Shown: positions 34,904 through 43,182 of the stretch, piece after piece
How the letters are laid out: each line of letters begins with the position of its first letter
Numbering within the stretch: the first letter of the stretch is position 1
Assembly: GCA_937928735.1 (NCBI GenBank)
Contig: CALFVF010000014.1
Location: 33,020-97,019, forward strand
Length of the DNA: 64,000 nt
Direction of reading: 5' to 3'
Source of the DNA: an uncultured Verrucomicrobiales bacterium
GTDB lineage: Bacteria > Verrucomicrobiota > Verrucomicrobiia > Verrucomicrobiales > Akkermansiaceae
The notes under the pieces: model-generated
What the model was told of the DNA's origin: nothing
Databases searched by the model: none
What the model saw: the letters and a program-made list of their open reading frames with translations, nothing else
Translations under genes and position numbers: made by a program

Positions 34904-36673
34904 AAATCTATAGCACTGATTCTCTCACTCTATCTAGCCACTGCAGTCTTTGGCTACACTCGCCCTAACATTGTTTTTGTGATCACAGATGACCAGGGTT
35001 ATGGCGATATGGGCTGCCACGGCCACCCCTTTGCTATCACACCACACATTGATCAGCTAGCCAGTGAGTCTGTGGGGCTGGAGGACTACCATGTTTTCCC
35101 GACTTGCTCGCCGAGTCGCTCAGCGATCATGACAGGCCACTGGGCGAATCGCACAGGAGTCTGGCACACCATTATGGGGCGCTCCATGCTCAGAGAGAAT
35201 GAGGTGACACTAGGGCAGATGCTCAAAGACGCAGGTTATGCGACGGGTATGTTTGGAAAATGGCATATGGGTGATAATTTCCCATTTCGACCAGAAGATC
35301 GTGGATTTACCGAAGTATATCGCCACGGTGGGGGTGGAGTCGGGCAAATCCCTGATTACTGGGATAATGCCTACTTTGATGGTTCCTACTATCACAATGG
35401 TAAGGCCGTTCCCGCGAAAGGCTTCTGCACGGATGTGTTCTTTGGGCAGGCGAAGCGCTTTATTAAAGAATCCGTAGAGGCGAAACAGCCATTTTTTGCC
35501 TATGTGAGTACCAATGCCCCCCACGGCCCACTTCATGCCCCACAGAACTACATGGATATGTATCCTGATGTCAGCAAGAGATGGCAGGCCTTCTACGGCA
35601 TGGTGACAAATATCGACGACAATGTCGGTGCACTGCGCGACTATCTCGCTGAACTAGGCGTCACAGAAAATACAATATTCATCTACACGACAGACAATGG
35701 AACCGCAGGTGGGGGAGGCTATACAGCTGGGATGCGTGGCCGAAAGGGCAGTGAGTATGATGGCGGCCACAGAGTGCCATTCTTTATGCACTATCCAGCT
35801 GGAGGCCTGACTTCTGAGAAGAAAGTAAAGACACTCACTCATGCTGTGGATATCGCACCGACACTGCTCGACTTTTGCGAAGCAGACGCACCAGAGGGCG
35901 TGAAATTTGATGGTCGCTCGATTCGTAGTTTATTGGAAAAGGGAGACTATGATTCTTGGCCAGAGCGCATGCTCATTAGTGATTCTCAGCGAGTGGTAGA
36001 CCCCATTAAGTGGCGTAAGAGCTCGGTGATGTCTCAGGGTTGGCGCCTAGTGAATGGTGAAGAACTCTACAATATGGAAGTCGATGGCGCGCAGAAGAAA
36101 GACGTGTCAGCGAAGCATCCAGAAAGAGTGAAGAAAATGCGCGCATTCTACGAAGCATGGTGGGCAGAGCTCCTGCCGACTTTCCAGGAAGATGCCTATA
36201 TCGTCATTGGTGACGATCGAGCTCCTATCGTGAATCTCACCTCGCATGATGTCATCATGGAGAAAGTAGCTTGGAATCAGAGTTTTGTGCGTGGTCTCAG
36301 TGAGTTCGAGCAGCCTAGTTTTACAGGGTACTGGTCACTAGATGTGCGATCATCTGCGAATTATGCGATCACTCTGCGTCGCTGGCCTGCTGCTCTTAAG
36401 AAAGGTATTCGCACCCCGATGGAACCAGGGGCTGATGTGCCAGGATCTCAGAAGCCCTACAGAGCGACAGCAGGGGACGCGATAGAGGCGACTCATATGG
36501 TATTAAAAGTCGATGGCGTCGAACTCGGCCAATCACCAATCAAAGAGGGTGACACCCAAATCAAATTTGAAGTCCCTATACAAGAAGGCAAGCGAAAGCT
36601 CTCGACGTACTTTAAGCTCTCTAATGGCCATGAGCTCGTCGTACCCTTTGCGGAAATCGAGCTCCTAAAGTAG
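34886..36673 (+). CDS. Secreted sulfatase with CSPSR signature
   Basis: 595 residues from the first ATG (590 from the second at 34901; both lie in a 15-bp tandem duplication). Signal peptide: SIALILSLYLATAVFG. The sulfatase domain begins RPNIVFVITDDQGYGDMGCH, and TCSPSRSAIMTGHWANRTG is the classic C-x-P-S-R formylglycine motif. MFGKWHMGD carries the conserved lysine/histidine, and IYTTDNGTAGGGGY the second metal segment. The C-terminal 150 residues (from about LPTFQEDAYIVIGDDRAPIV) form a beta-rich extra domain. It probably works with the sulfatase upstream on a sulfated glycan and is likely exported. Sulfatases with CSPSR are typically matured by anSME or FGE; neither is visible here. Confidence 0.92.
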   Translation: MHILSMKSIALILSLYLATAVFGYTRPNIVFVITDDQGYGDMGCHGHPFAITPHIDQLASESVGLEDYHVFPTCSPSRSAIMTGHWANRTGVWHTIMGRSMLRENEVTLGQMLKDAGYATGMFGKWHMGDNFPFRPEDRGFTEVYRHGGGGVGQIPDYWDNAYFDGSYYHNGKAVPAKGFCTDVFFGQAKRFIKESVEAKQPFFAYVSTNAPHGPLHAPQNYMDMYPDVSKRWQAFYGMVTNIDDNVGALRDYLAELGVTENTIFIYTTDNGTAGGGGYTAGMRGRKGSEYDGGHRVPFFMHYPAGGLTSEKKVKTLTHAVDIAPTLLDFCEADAPEGVKFDGRSIRSLLEKGDYDSWPERMLISDSQRVVDPIKWRKSSVMSQGWRLVNGEELYNMEVDGAQKKDVSAKHPERVKKMRAFYEAWWAELLPTFQEDAYIVIGDDRAPIVNLTSHDVIMEKVAWNQSFVRGLSEFEQPSFTGYWSLDVRSSANYAITLRRWPAALKKGIRTPMEPGADVPGSQKPYRATAGDAIEATHMVLKVDGVELGQSPIKEGDTQIKFEVPIQEGKRKLSTYFKLSNGHELVVPFAEIELLK

Positions 36674-36678
36674 ATCTG

Positions 36679-36704
36679 ACCTAAACAAAAGCCGTTATTT
36701 AGGT
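36679..36704 (+). terminator. Weak hairpin after the second sulfatase gene
   Basis: ACCTAAA (36679-36685) pairs with TTTAGGT (36698-36704) across a 12-nt loop just after the stop codon at 36671-36673. The stem is AT-rich and lacks a proper T tract, so termination would be weak at best. Confidence 0.3.
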
Positions 36705-36761
36705 TTAAGAATCGCATTAAGAATTGCAAATTCGCGCTCAGGGTGTTTTGAAAGCGGTGCT

Positions 36762-38642
36762 ATGCCAGAAGCTACAGATCGTAAGACACTCGAAGAAAGA
36801 AACCAGATGAGCGACATTGAGCGCTTGCGCCATTCGTGTGCGCACGTCATGGCGACAGCCATTATGAGGCTCTGGCCAGACGCTCAGCTTGCAGGTGGCC
36901 CTCCAGTGGAGCAAGGGTTTTACTATGACATTGAGATGGCGCACCGACTCAGCCCTGATGATTTTGAAAAGATCGAGGCAGAGATGAAGAAGGTCGTGAA
37001 GGAAAACGCTGTCTTTGAGAAAGAAATACTGAGTCGAGAGCTCGCACGTGAACTGTGTGAAAACGGTCGCCTAGGCGCGCTCTCGGAGCGAGCAGAAGGC
37101 TCGAAGTTTAAGCTCGATCTGCTAGACTCGATTCCTGAGGGAGAAGAGATTTCTATTTTTAAGAACGGAGAATTCTGGGATCTCTGTGCAGGCCCACACG
37201 TAGGACGCACGGGAAATTGTAAGGCATTTAAAGTCATGAGTGTAGCTAGTGCCTACTACAAGGGTGATCAAAGTCGTGAGTCCCTACAGCGTGTCTATGG
37301 CACATGTTTTAAAAACAAGACTCAACTCACCGAGCATCTAGAACGCCTCGAGGAAGCCAAAAAGCGTGACCACCGCAAACTCGGCCGTGAGCTCCAACTA
37401 TTTGCCATTGATGAAATGGTCGGGCAGGGCCTTATTCTCTGGAAACCAAAGGGAGCACTCGTGCGCCGAGCTCTCCAGGACTTCATCACCGCAGAACTTG
37501 ATAAACAAGGCTACAGCCAAGTGTTTACCCCTCACATTGGTAAACTTGATCTCTACCGTACAAGTGGGCATTTCCCCTACTACGAAGAGAGTCAGTACCC
37601 AGCTATTGCCGAGCGTGGTGCCCTAGAAAAGCTCAGTGATGATAATGCGACATGTGGTGAGCTCGTCAATGCGCTGAAAACCGGTGAGGTGGAAGGCTAT
37701 ATGCTCAAGCCCATGAACTGTCCGCATCACATCAGAATCTTCTCAAGTGAGCACCGCAGTTACCGTGACCTACCAGTGCGTCTTGCAGAATTCGGCACAG
37801 TCTATCGCTGGGAGCAGAGTGGCGAGCTAGGAGGGATGACACGAGTTCGTGGATTCACCCAAGATGACGCCCACTTATTCTGCACTCCTGAGCAAGTAGA
37901 AGCTGAGATCCAAGGGTGCCTGGACCTCGTGCGCAAGGTGCTAGACACACTTGGAATGGACAACTACCGAGTGAGACTCTCCTTTAGTGATCCAGACTCC
38001 GATAAATACGTCGGAGGGCGAGAAGTCTGGGAAAAAGCAGAAACGGAGCTAAAGCAGGCCGTCGAGAGCATGGGGGTGGACTTCACAGTAGAACTCGGAG
38101 AAGCCGCCTTCTATGGGCCTAAGATCGACTTTGTGGTCAAAGACGTCATTGGGCGTGATTGGCAGCTAGGGACAGTGCAGCTTGATTTTAACCTGCCAGA
38201 GCGCTTTGACCTCAGCTATGTAGGAGCGGATAATAAACCTCACCGTCCGGTGATGATCCACCGAGCACCATTTGGATCTCTAGAGCGATTTGTCGGGCTC
38301 CTTATCGAGCATTTTGAGGGGAAATTCCCCACATGGCTCTCGCCTGAGCAAGTCAGAGTCCTACCGTTATCGGATAAATTTATCGAGCAGGCGCAAGAAG
38401 CCTCCGCCAAACTCGCCAACATAGGCGTGCGCGTGAGTGTCGACCGAGCAGCAGAGAAAATTGGCGCTAAAATTCGCCTTGCTAGATTGGACAGAGTGCC
38501 TTATATGCTAGTCATCGGCGGGCGTGAGGCGGAAACTAATTCTGTCTCTGTGCGTCACCGAGATCGCGATGATCTTGGATCGATTCCATTGGATGACTTT
38601 GTTGCCAACATACAAAAGGAAATTTCCACTCGTGCCCTCTAA
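36762..38642 (+). CDS. thrS: Threonyl-tRNA synthetase lacking the N-terminal TGS domain
   Basis: 626 residues. The editing domain starts almost at once: RLRHSCAHVMATAIMRLWPD (HxxxH-type zinc/editing histidines) near 27, with FWDLCAGPHVGRTG completing the site. The class II catalytic core follows: motif 2 region FGTVYRWEQSGELGGMTRVR and GFTQDDAHLFC, zinc cysteine in MNCPHHIR, and motif 3 in MIHRAPFGSLERFVGLLIEH. The anticodon-binding domain begins LSPEQVRVLPLSDKF. The about 60-residue TGS (N1) domain of E. coli ThrRS is absent. An insert of about 45 residues (SQYPAIAERGALEKLSDDNA and following) sits before MNCPHH. An ATG at 36807 (MSDIERLRHSC) is an alternative start. infC follows, as in many bacteria. 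Confidence 0.95.
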   Translation: MPEATDRKTLEERNQMSDIERLRHSCAHVMATAIMRLWPDAQLAGGPPVEQGFYYDIEMAHRLSPDDFEKIEAEMKKVVKENAVFEKEILSRELARELCENGRLGALSERAEGSKFKLDLLDSIPEGEEISIFKNGEFWDLCAGPHVGRTGNCKAFKVMSVASAYYKGDQSRESLQRVYGTCFKNKTQLTEHLERLEEAKKRDHRKLGRELQLFAIDEMVGQGLILWKPKGALVRRALQDFITAELDKQGYSQVFTPHIGKLDLYRTSGHFPYYEESQYPAIAERGALEKLSDDNATCGELVNALKTGEVEGYMLKPMNCPHHIRIFSSEHRSYRDLPVRLAEFGTVYRWEQSGELGGMTRVRGFTQDDAHLFCTPEQVEAEIQGCLDLVRKVLDTLGMDNYRVRLSFSDPDSDKYVGGREVWEKAETELKQAVESMGVDFTVELGEAAFYGPKIDFVVKDVIGRDWQLGTVQLDFNLPERFDLSYVGADNKPHRPVMIHRAPFGSLERFVGLLIEHFEGKFPTWLSPEQVRVLPLSDKFIEQAQEASAKLANIGVRVSVDRAAEKIGAKIRLARLDRVPYMLVIGGREAETNSVSVRHRDRDDLGSIPLDDFVANIQKEISTRAL

Positions 38643-38755
38643 GGAGCTCGAGCATTCTTGTTATGTCTAATAGGGGATCAACAACTTGTTTGCACCGTGA
38701 TTTTCCCAAGGTGTGGGAACCCAACCTAGGGCTCTATGTCTAATCACGAGAGGCA

Positions 38756-38764
38756 TGCTATACT
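38756..38764 (+). promoter_or_regulatory. Extended -10 promoter candidate for infC
   Basis: TGCTATACT (38756-38764) fits TGnTATAAT with one mismatch; no good -35 box is seen at the expected spacing, as is usual for extended -10 promoters. It would give a leader of about 18 nt with the AGGAGG ribosome site just downstream. Confidence 0.45.
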
Positions 38765-38774
38765 TGAAATTAAA

Positions 38775-38791
38775 AGGAGGATACTACCATA
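38775..38791 (+). promoter_or_regulatory. Shine-Dalgarno AGGAGG and ATA start of infC
   Basis: AGGAGG (38775-38780), 8-nt spacer, ATA (38789-38791). This is one of the strongest ribosome sites in the window, where many genes have none, paired with a rare start codon; the combination decides the start. Confidence 0.75.
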
Positions 38792-39460
38792 GCTAAACCA
38801 AAGAAAAAGCCGTATCGCGGCCGCAGAGACATGACCCGAGTCAATGAACACATTCGCGAACCCAAGGTGCGTGTCGTGCTCGGCTCAACAGGAGAACAAC
38901 TAGGCATCATGTCCACACGCGAAGCAGTCGACAAAGCCAAGTCCATCGGGCTTGATCTCGTAGAAGTCACCGCTAAGGCAGATCCACCAGTATGTCGAAT
39001 CTGCGACTACGGTAAGTACAAGTACGAGCAGTCGAAGCTAAAGAAAAACAAGGTGAAGGCGGCTCCTAAGATGAAGGAGGTCAAATTCCGCGTACGCACC
39101 GAAGAGCATGACTATAATCTCAAGTGTTCAAGAGCTGAGAAATTCCTCGATGCAGGATCAAAGGTTCGTATCCAGCTCCAGTTCCGTGGGCGGGAGAATG
39201 CTCACCGTGAACTTGGATTTGTGGTACTCAATCGCGTGGCAGAAGATCTCAAAGGGATTGCCAATGTGGATCAGCCACCAAGGCTTGCTGGACGCGCAGT
39301 CGCCATGATCCTTTCACCCTTGCCTGAGAGTCAGCGTGTGCTGAAGTTCAAGATGGTGCACGGAGAACTTATTGAGGAAGACGACTTTGAAGATGATGAT
39401 TTAGACGAAGCCGCAGACGACTTGGGCATAGACCCTAGTATGATCGAAGAAGAATCCTAA
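38789..39460 (+). CDS. infC: Translation initiation factor IF-3, probable ATA start
   Basis: Prevents premature 30S-50S joining and proofreads initiator tRNA and start codon. The usual IF-3 opening is RVNEHIREPKVRVVLGSTGE, followed by SIGLDLVEVTAKADPPVCRI, the YGKYKYEQSKLKKNK linker and RVRTEEHDYNLKCSRAEKFL. The first ATG (38831) would cut off a basic leader AKPKKKPYRGRRD. The frame stays open to a stop at 38771-38773, with no ATG, GTG or TTG between. A perfect AGGAGG (38775-38780) lies 8 nt before an in-frame ATA at 38789, so I propose ATA initiation and 223 residues. E. coli infC uses ATT for autoregulation by IF-3. The C-terminal 30 residues are a strongly acidic tail. rpmI and rplT do not follow. 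Confidence 0.9.
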   Translation: MAKPKKKPYRGRRDMTRVNEHIREPKVRVVLGSTGEQLGIMSTREAVDKAKSIGLDLVEVTAKADPPVCRICDYGKYKYEQSKLKKNKVKAAPKMKEVKFRVRTEEHDYNLKCSRAEKFLDAGSKVRIQLQFRGRENAHRELGFVVLNRVAEDLKGIANVDQPPRLAGRAVAMILSPLPESQRVLKFKMVHGELIEEDDFEDDDLDEAADDLGIDPSMIEEES

Positions 39461-39484
39461 CTCACCGAAAAGGCTTTGAATTAA

Positions 39485-39504
39485 GGTAGCCGGAGGCGCC
39501 CTTA
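39485..39504 (+). repeat. Solitary copy of the GGTnnCCGGAGGnGCCCTTA repeat
   Basis: GGTAGCCGGAGGCGCCCTTA matches the copy at 24819-24838 in 17 of 20 positions. It is flanked by TTAAGG (39481-39486) and CCTTAA (39500-39505), which are themselves complementary. Confidence 0.7.
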
Positions 39505-39509
39505 AGCTA

Positions 39510-39528
39510 ATACCAACCTCATTGGTAT
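39510..39528. repeat. ATACCAA/TTGGTAT hairpin
   Basis: Perfect 7-bp stem (39510-39516 and 39522-39528) around CCTCA. The TACCA...TGGTA ends resemble those of the 27-nt repeats at 39670 and 63800. Confidence 0.55.
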
Positions 39529-39542
39529 AAGGACTAAAATTG

Positions 39543-39576
39543 AAAATGTTGACCCACACAGGTCAGCATTTTTTTT
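39543..39576 (+). terminator. Rho-independent terminator after infC
   Basis: AAAATGTTGACC (39543-39554) pairs with GGTCAGCATTTT (39561-39572) using one G-U pair; 6-nt loop, then a run of eight T residues through 39576. Confidence 0.92.
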
Positions 39577-39669
39577 GTGAAAAATCTCAGGTTTTTAGAA
39601 ATCATGAGCTTCATGGAGGCTATCGATAGTTTGCCCAAGGCTAACTCACTTTGAGAGCCAAGAGCTTAT

Positions 39670-39696
39670 ACTAACTCAAAAAACTAACTGGTATTA
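39670..39696 (+). repeat. 27-nt dispersed repeat, copy 1
   Basis: Reads ACTAACTC, six A, then CTAACTGGTATTA. It matches 25 of 27 positions of the copy at 63800-63826, which lies 24 kb away just behind another + strand gene. Confidence 0.8.
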
Positions 39697-39767
39697 GACC
39701 TGCTTTTTAAGGGAGAAGTAAGAGAGAGGTTGCGCTGTGGGTCTGGAGTGGTTACATCTTTTTTAGG

Positions 39768-40886
39768 ATGAATTTACAGAAAACAGCATATGGAACGTGG
39801 AGTGCAGGGCGTTTCATGCATTTTGGAGAAACACTGTCTGAGGCACGTTTTATTTCTTGTATTCAGCATGCCTACGAGAAAGGGATGAGAACATTTGTCA
39901 CAGCAGATGCCTACGGCGCGCTAAAGGCAGATGAACTACTGGGCAAAGCTCTCGAAGGGGTGGCGCGTGAGAGTTACTGCCTAGTGGGGATGCTGGGGCA
40001 CGATATTCACACTGGTGAGCGACAGGGCAGCAAGGGGTGGCAGCGCTACACGGAACCGTCTCTACGCTCTGAGGATGAGTATGCAGAGTTTCTCACCATG
40101 GCAGCTCAGAAGTCTCTGGAGGCCTGCCAGAGTGATCATTTTGATCTCTGCATGATTCACAATCCAAATGAAGCAGGCTACATCAGTGAGAAAAGCTGGC
40201 AAGCGATGGCAAATCTCAAGGAAGAAGAATTGACCCGGCAAATCGGTATCGCACCAGGGCCTGCCAATGGCTTCACCTTGGACTTGATTCGCTGTTTTGA
40301 GCAATATGGTGAGCTCATTGACTGGGCGATGCTTATCCTCAGTCCTATGGAGCCGTGGCCGACAAATATTCTCCTGCCTGTGGCTGAGAAGCACGGAATT
40401 GATGTGCTGACCAGAGTGGTGGATCACGGTGGTGTCTTCCATGATGATCTGAAGCCCGGGCATGAATTTAAACCGGGAGATCACCGCTCTTATCGCCCTG
40501 ATGGCTGGATTGAGCGCGGGAATGCGAAGATGGAGCTGATGCGGCCTATGGCGGAGAAATATGGTCTTAGTATGATGCAATTTGCAGCGATTTGGAATCT
40601 GAGCCTTCCCGCTGTGAAAAGTACTGTGCCGACGTTTCTCCAAGAACATCATGAGACAGCGACTTCGATCGAAGATAAAATCACTGATTTCGCGAAATTA
40701 CCTGATATTGAACTCACCGCGCAAGAAGTGGCAGAGATCTCAGCCATTGGTGACAATACAGGCTGCATGAAGCTCAAGGGAGCAGCGCAGCGCCACAGCA
40801 CACACGAGCGGCCTGATGAGTGGCCCATGCGCGATGATTTAGAAGAGATCCGTGAGCGCTATGAGTTAGATGCAGCTTGGTTCTAA
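39768..40886 (+). CDS. Aldo/keto reductase-family protein
   Basis: 372 residues with the general plan of an AKR barrel: FISCIQHAYEKGMRTFVTAD (usual ...G.n.fDTA.xYG, here TADAYGALKADELLGKALEG), FDLCMIHNPNEAGYISEKSW (the strand ending in His-Asn-Pro), QIGIAPGPANGFTLDLIRCF, and AEKYGLSMMQFAAIWNLSLP near the C-terminal NADPH pocket. The catalytic tyrosine appears in ADAYGALKADELLG. Substrate unknown. It lies 13 nt upstream of a SenB-like glycosyltransferase and is probably co-transcribed with it. Confidence 0.8.
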   Translation: MNLQKTAYGTWSAGRFMHFGETLSEARFISCIQHAYEKGMRTFVTADAYGALKADELLGKALEGVARESYCLVGMLGHDIHTGERQGSKGWQRYTEPSLRSEDEYAEFLTMAAQKSLEACQSDHFDLCMIHNPNEAGYISEKSWQAMANLKEEELTRQIGIAPGPANGFTLDLIRCFEQYGELIDWAMLILSPMEPWPTNILLPVAEKHGIDVLTRVVDHGGVFHDDLKPGHEFKPGDHRSYRPDGWIERGNAKMELMRPMAEKYGLSMMQFAAIWNLSLPAVKSTVPTFLQEHHETATSIEDKITDFAKLPDIELTAQEVAEISAIGDNTGCMKLKGAAQRHSTHERPDEWPMRDDLEEIRERYELDAAWF

Positions 40887-40898
40887 ATCACTTTTGAT

Positions 40899-41939
40899 GT
40901 GAAGTGCCTCGTAGCTACTCCCTATTCTGTAGACTCCTTGAGTGGGAATTCTGTGTGTGCTCGCAGGATCGTGAGTTTGCTCCAGCAGAAGGGGGTAGAT
41001 GCTGCTGTGGTGTCGAGTGTAGAGCTAGAGTCAGCCTCTGACCAGGAGTCCTGTGCTGAGCTGAACTCTAGTGTTAGTCGTCACCAAGCTGATGTTTTGA
41101 TTGCCCTGCATGCGCGTAAAAGTGCTGCGGCACTAGAAGCTTACCTAGCGGCGAATCCCACTGGCAAAACGATCGTTTTCTTAACGGGCACAGACCTCTA
41201 TGGCGATATCCCTAGTGGATCTGTGGAGGCAATGCGGGCTCTAACGCTCGCGTGCATGTTAGTGGTTTCTCAAGAAGCTTCGCTAGATTCGATACCTAGT
41301 GAATTTCGCCACAAGGCGCGTGTGATTCATAAGAGTATTTCCATTCCCGCTAATCTGGAAGCAGATAGAAATCAGTTCGAGAACGATAAAAAGACAGACT
41401 GGAGAACGGAGCGAACTCCCAGAGAGGTGACAATGCTCGGGCATCTGAGAGCTGTGAAGCGCCCACTGGATACGCTGGAGGCTCTGAAGCTTGTAGACAT
41501 CGATTTGACGCTCAATCTCATAGGAGGGTCTTATGATGAAGCACTCACAAAGGCTGTCCAGCAGTGGCAAGATCGTGACCAAAGAGTGCGCTGGCTCGGC
41601 GAGTTACCACGAGAGCGAGCACTCGAGCATATACAGAATTCTTATTTGACGGTGAATACCTCAGAGATAGAAGGTGGGGCAAATTCCATTGGAGAATCTG
41701 TGATGCTCGGTGTCCCTGTGTTAGCTTCTGCGATAGAAGGAAACAGGGGTATGCTTGGTGATGACTACCAAGGGTATTTTCCATGTGGCGATGTGGCGGC
41801 TTTATCAGAGCTCTTAAAGCGCACTTTTAGCGAAAAAGAATATTATCGGAGACTACAGGAGCAGGTGCTCGCTCGGCAGAGCTTATTTTCTGCACAGAGA
41901 GAACAGGATGAGTGGCTCTGTACTCTGGGTGTGCTGTGA
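40899..41939 (+). CDS. GT4 glycosyltransferase, similar to the SenB (TIGR04348) group
   Basis: 346 residues from a GTG start (an ATG two bases earlier is out of frame and stops at once). The N-terminus MKCLVATPYSVDSLSGNSVC and the block DVLIALHARKSAAALEAYLA, followed by TIVFLTGTDLYGDIPSGSVE, match what I recall of the TIGR04348/SenB family, which makes a selenosugar for selenoneine synthesis. MLGHLRAVKRPLDTLEALKL and NTSEIEGGANSIGESVMLGV with PVLASAIEGNRGMLGDDYQG are the GT4 nucleotide-sugar site. The usual partners SenA and SelD are not adjacent. Other GT4 functions remain possible. Confidence 0.75.
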   Translation: MKCLVATPYSVDSLSGNSVCARRIVSLLQQKGVDAAVVSSVELESASDQESCAELNSSVSRHQADVLIALHARKSAAALEAYLAANPTGKTIVFLTGTDLYGDIPSGSVEAMRALTLACMLVVSQEASLDSIPSEFRHKARVIHKSISIPANLEADRNQFENDKKTDWRTERTPREVTMLGHLRAVKRPLDTLEALKLVDIDLTLNLIGGSYDEALTKAVQQWQDRDQRVRWLGELPRERALEHIQNSYLTVNTSEIEGGANSIGESVMLGVPVLASAIEGNRGMLGDDYQGYFPCGDVAALSELLKRTFSEKEYYRRLQEQVLARQSLFSAQREQDEWLCTLGVL

Positions 41940-41999
41940 ACTTGGAATTTGCCCTGATTGGACAAGGGTATTGACCAATCTATACGGGTAGTGTGATGT

Positions 42000-43049
42000 G
42001 TGGCAGTGATTTCTCCACTAGCAAGTTATGTTCAGAATATGGATCCAGTGATGCTTCCTATTTCTGAAGCCATCGCGATACGTTGGTACGGTGTTTCCTA
42101 TTTATTGGGCTTTGTAGCCGCTTATCTTCTCTTGAAGTATCTAGCGCAGCGCAATCTCTGGGCACTGCGCCCAGCGATGACGGGCGACTATATTTCACTG
42201 GGTGCGATATTTGGAGTCTTTCTAGGAGGGCGCTTGGGTTATATTTTATTCTACACCTTACCAAGTATCGGTCTATCAGGCTTACTCGAAGACCCTCTGA
42301 TGGTGCTGCGTGTGTGGGATGGTGGTATGGCCAGTCACGGAGGTATTCTCGGTATGGCGATCTTTACCTATATCTATGCGAGGAAGTGGAATGTTTCCTG
42401 GACTGGTATTGGAGACGGACTCTCTGTGGTGGCGACATTGGGGATTTTCTTTGGACGTATGGCGAATTTTATTAATGGAGAACTCTATGGTCACAAGACA
42501 TCTGTTTCCTGGGCAGTGAAGTTCCCCGCAGAACTCATTGAGCAAAAGGGTATGGAGCAGACCTATGCCCAAGCACGTGCTATCACAGCGAGACATGACC
42601 CTGAATATGCAGCACTTCTGAGTCGTGAGCAGGTCTCGGGTGCTGAGCTCTACCAGGGGATGTTAGGGAGCCTGAGGGATCACCCAGAGGCCGAGCAACA
42701 AGTTGGTGAACTCTTGACGCCAAGACATCCTTCCCAGCTCTATGAAGGACTCCTTGAGGGTATAGTCCTCTTTGTGATTTTATGGACAGTGCGGCTGCGT
42801 TATCCGAAATTGGCGAATGGCGTTCTCACAGGGTTATTCTTTATTCTGTATGCGTGTTTCCGAATTTTTGTTGAAAACTACCGAGTGCCAGATGCGGAGC
42901 TCACAGGGATATTCACACGAGGGCAGTTCATTTCCCTATTCATGATTCTAGCAGGTATTGCCTTTATTGTGGTGGGTTTAAAGAAGAAAAGAACCGTGGC
43001 TGATGACAGACGAGACATCAAGCCCATGCCTGCTTCTGCAAAAAACTAG
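42000..43049 (+). CDS. lgt: Prolipoprotein diacylglyceryl transferase
   Basis: Moves diacylglycerol from phosphatidylglycerol to the lipobox cysteine of prelipoproteins in the inner membrane. 349 residues with seven or so helices. Landmarks: IAIRWYGVSYLLGFVAAYLL (the WYG motif), FLGGRLGYILFY, VWDGGMASHGGILGMAIFTY (usual GGMSfHGG with the catalytic His), FGRMANFINGELYGHKTSVS (Lgt signature G-R-x-x-N-F-x-N-x-E-x-x-G) and PRHPSQLYEGLLEGIVLFVI. A hydrophilic insert of about 60 residues lies between the signature and PRHPSQLYE. The start is a GTG; an alternative GTG lies 6 nt downstream. Confidence 0.96.
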   Translation: MAVISPLASYVQNMDPVMLPISEAIAIRWYGVSYLLGFVAAYLLLKYLAQRNLWALRPAMTGDYISLGAIFGVFLGGRLGYILFYTLPSIGLSGLLEDPLMVLRVWDGGMASHGGILGMAIFTYIYARKWNVSWTGIGDGLSVVATLGIFFGRMANFINGELYGHKTSVSWAVKFPAELIEQKGMEQTYAQARAITARHDPEYAALLSREQVSGAELYQGMLGSLRDHPEAEQQVGELLTPRHPSQLYEGLLEGIVLFVILWTVRLRYPKLANGVLTGLFFILYACFRIFVENYRVPDAELTGIFTRGQFISLFMILAGIAFIVVGLKKKRTVADDRRDIKPMPASAKN

Positions 43050-43182
43050 GAGAGAAGTAGCTTATGCTCTGACTTCTCAAAGTTATAGATGAGTTGAGCG
43101 AAGTGATTTCTCAAAAGTAGATAGATTGTAAGGAGTGCGATTTTACTTTTCGCAAACTTGAAGTCTTGATAAATTATAGGTT

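Larger units (their letters stand above)
39461..39767. other. 307-bp repeat-rich spacer after infC
   Basis: No gene is seen. In order it holds a solitary 20-nt repeat (39485-39504), a small hairpin (39510-39528), a strong terminator (39543-39576) and a 27-nt dispersed repeat (39670-39696). The ribosomal genes rpmI and rplT, usually next to infC, are not here. Confidence 0.75.
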
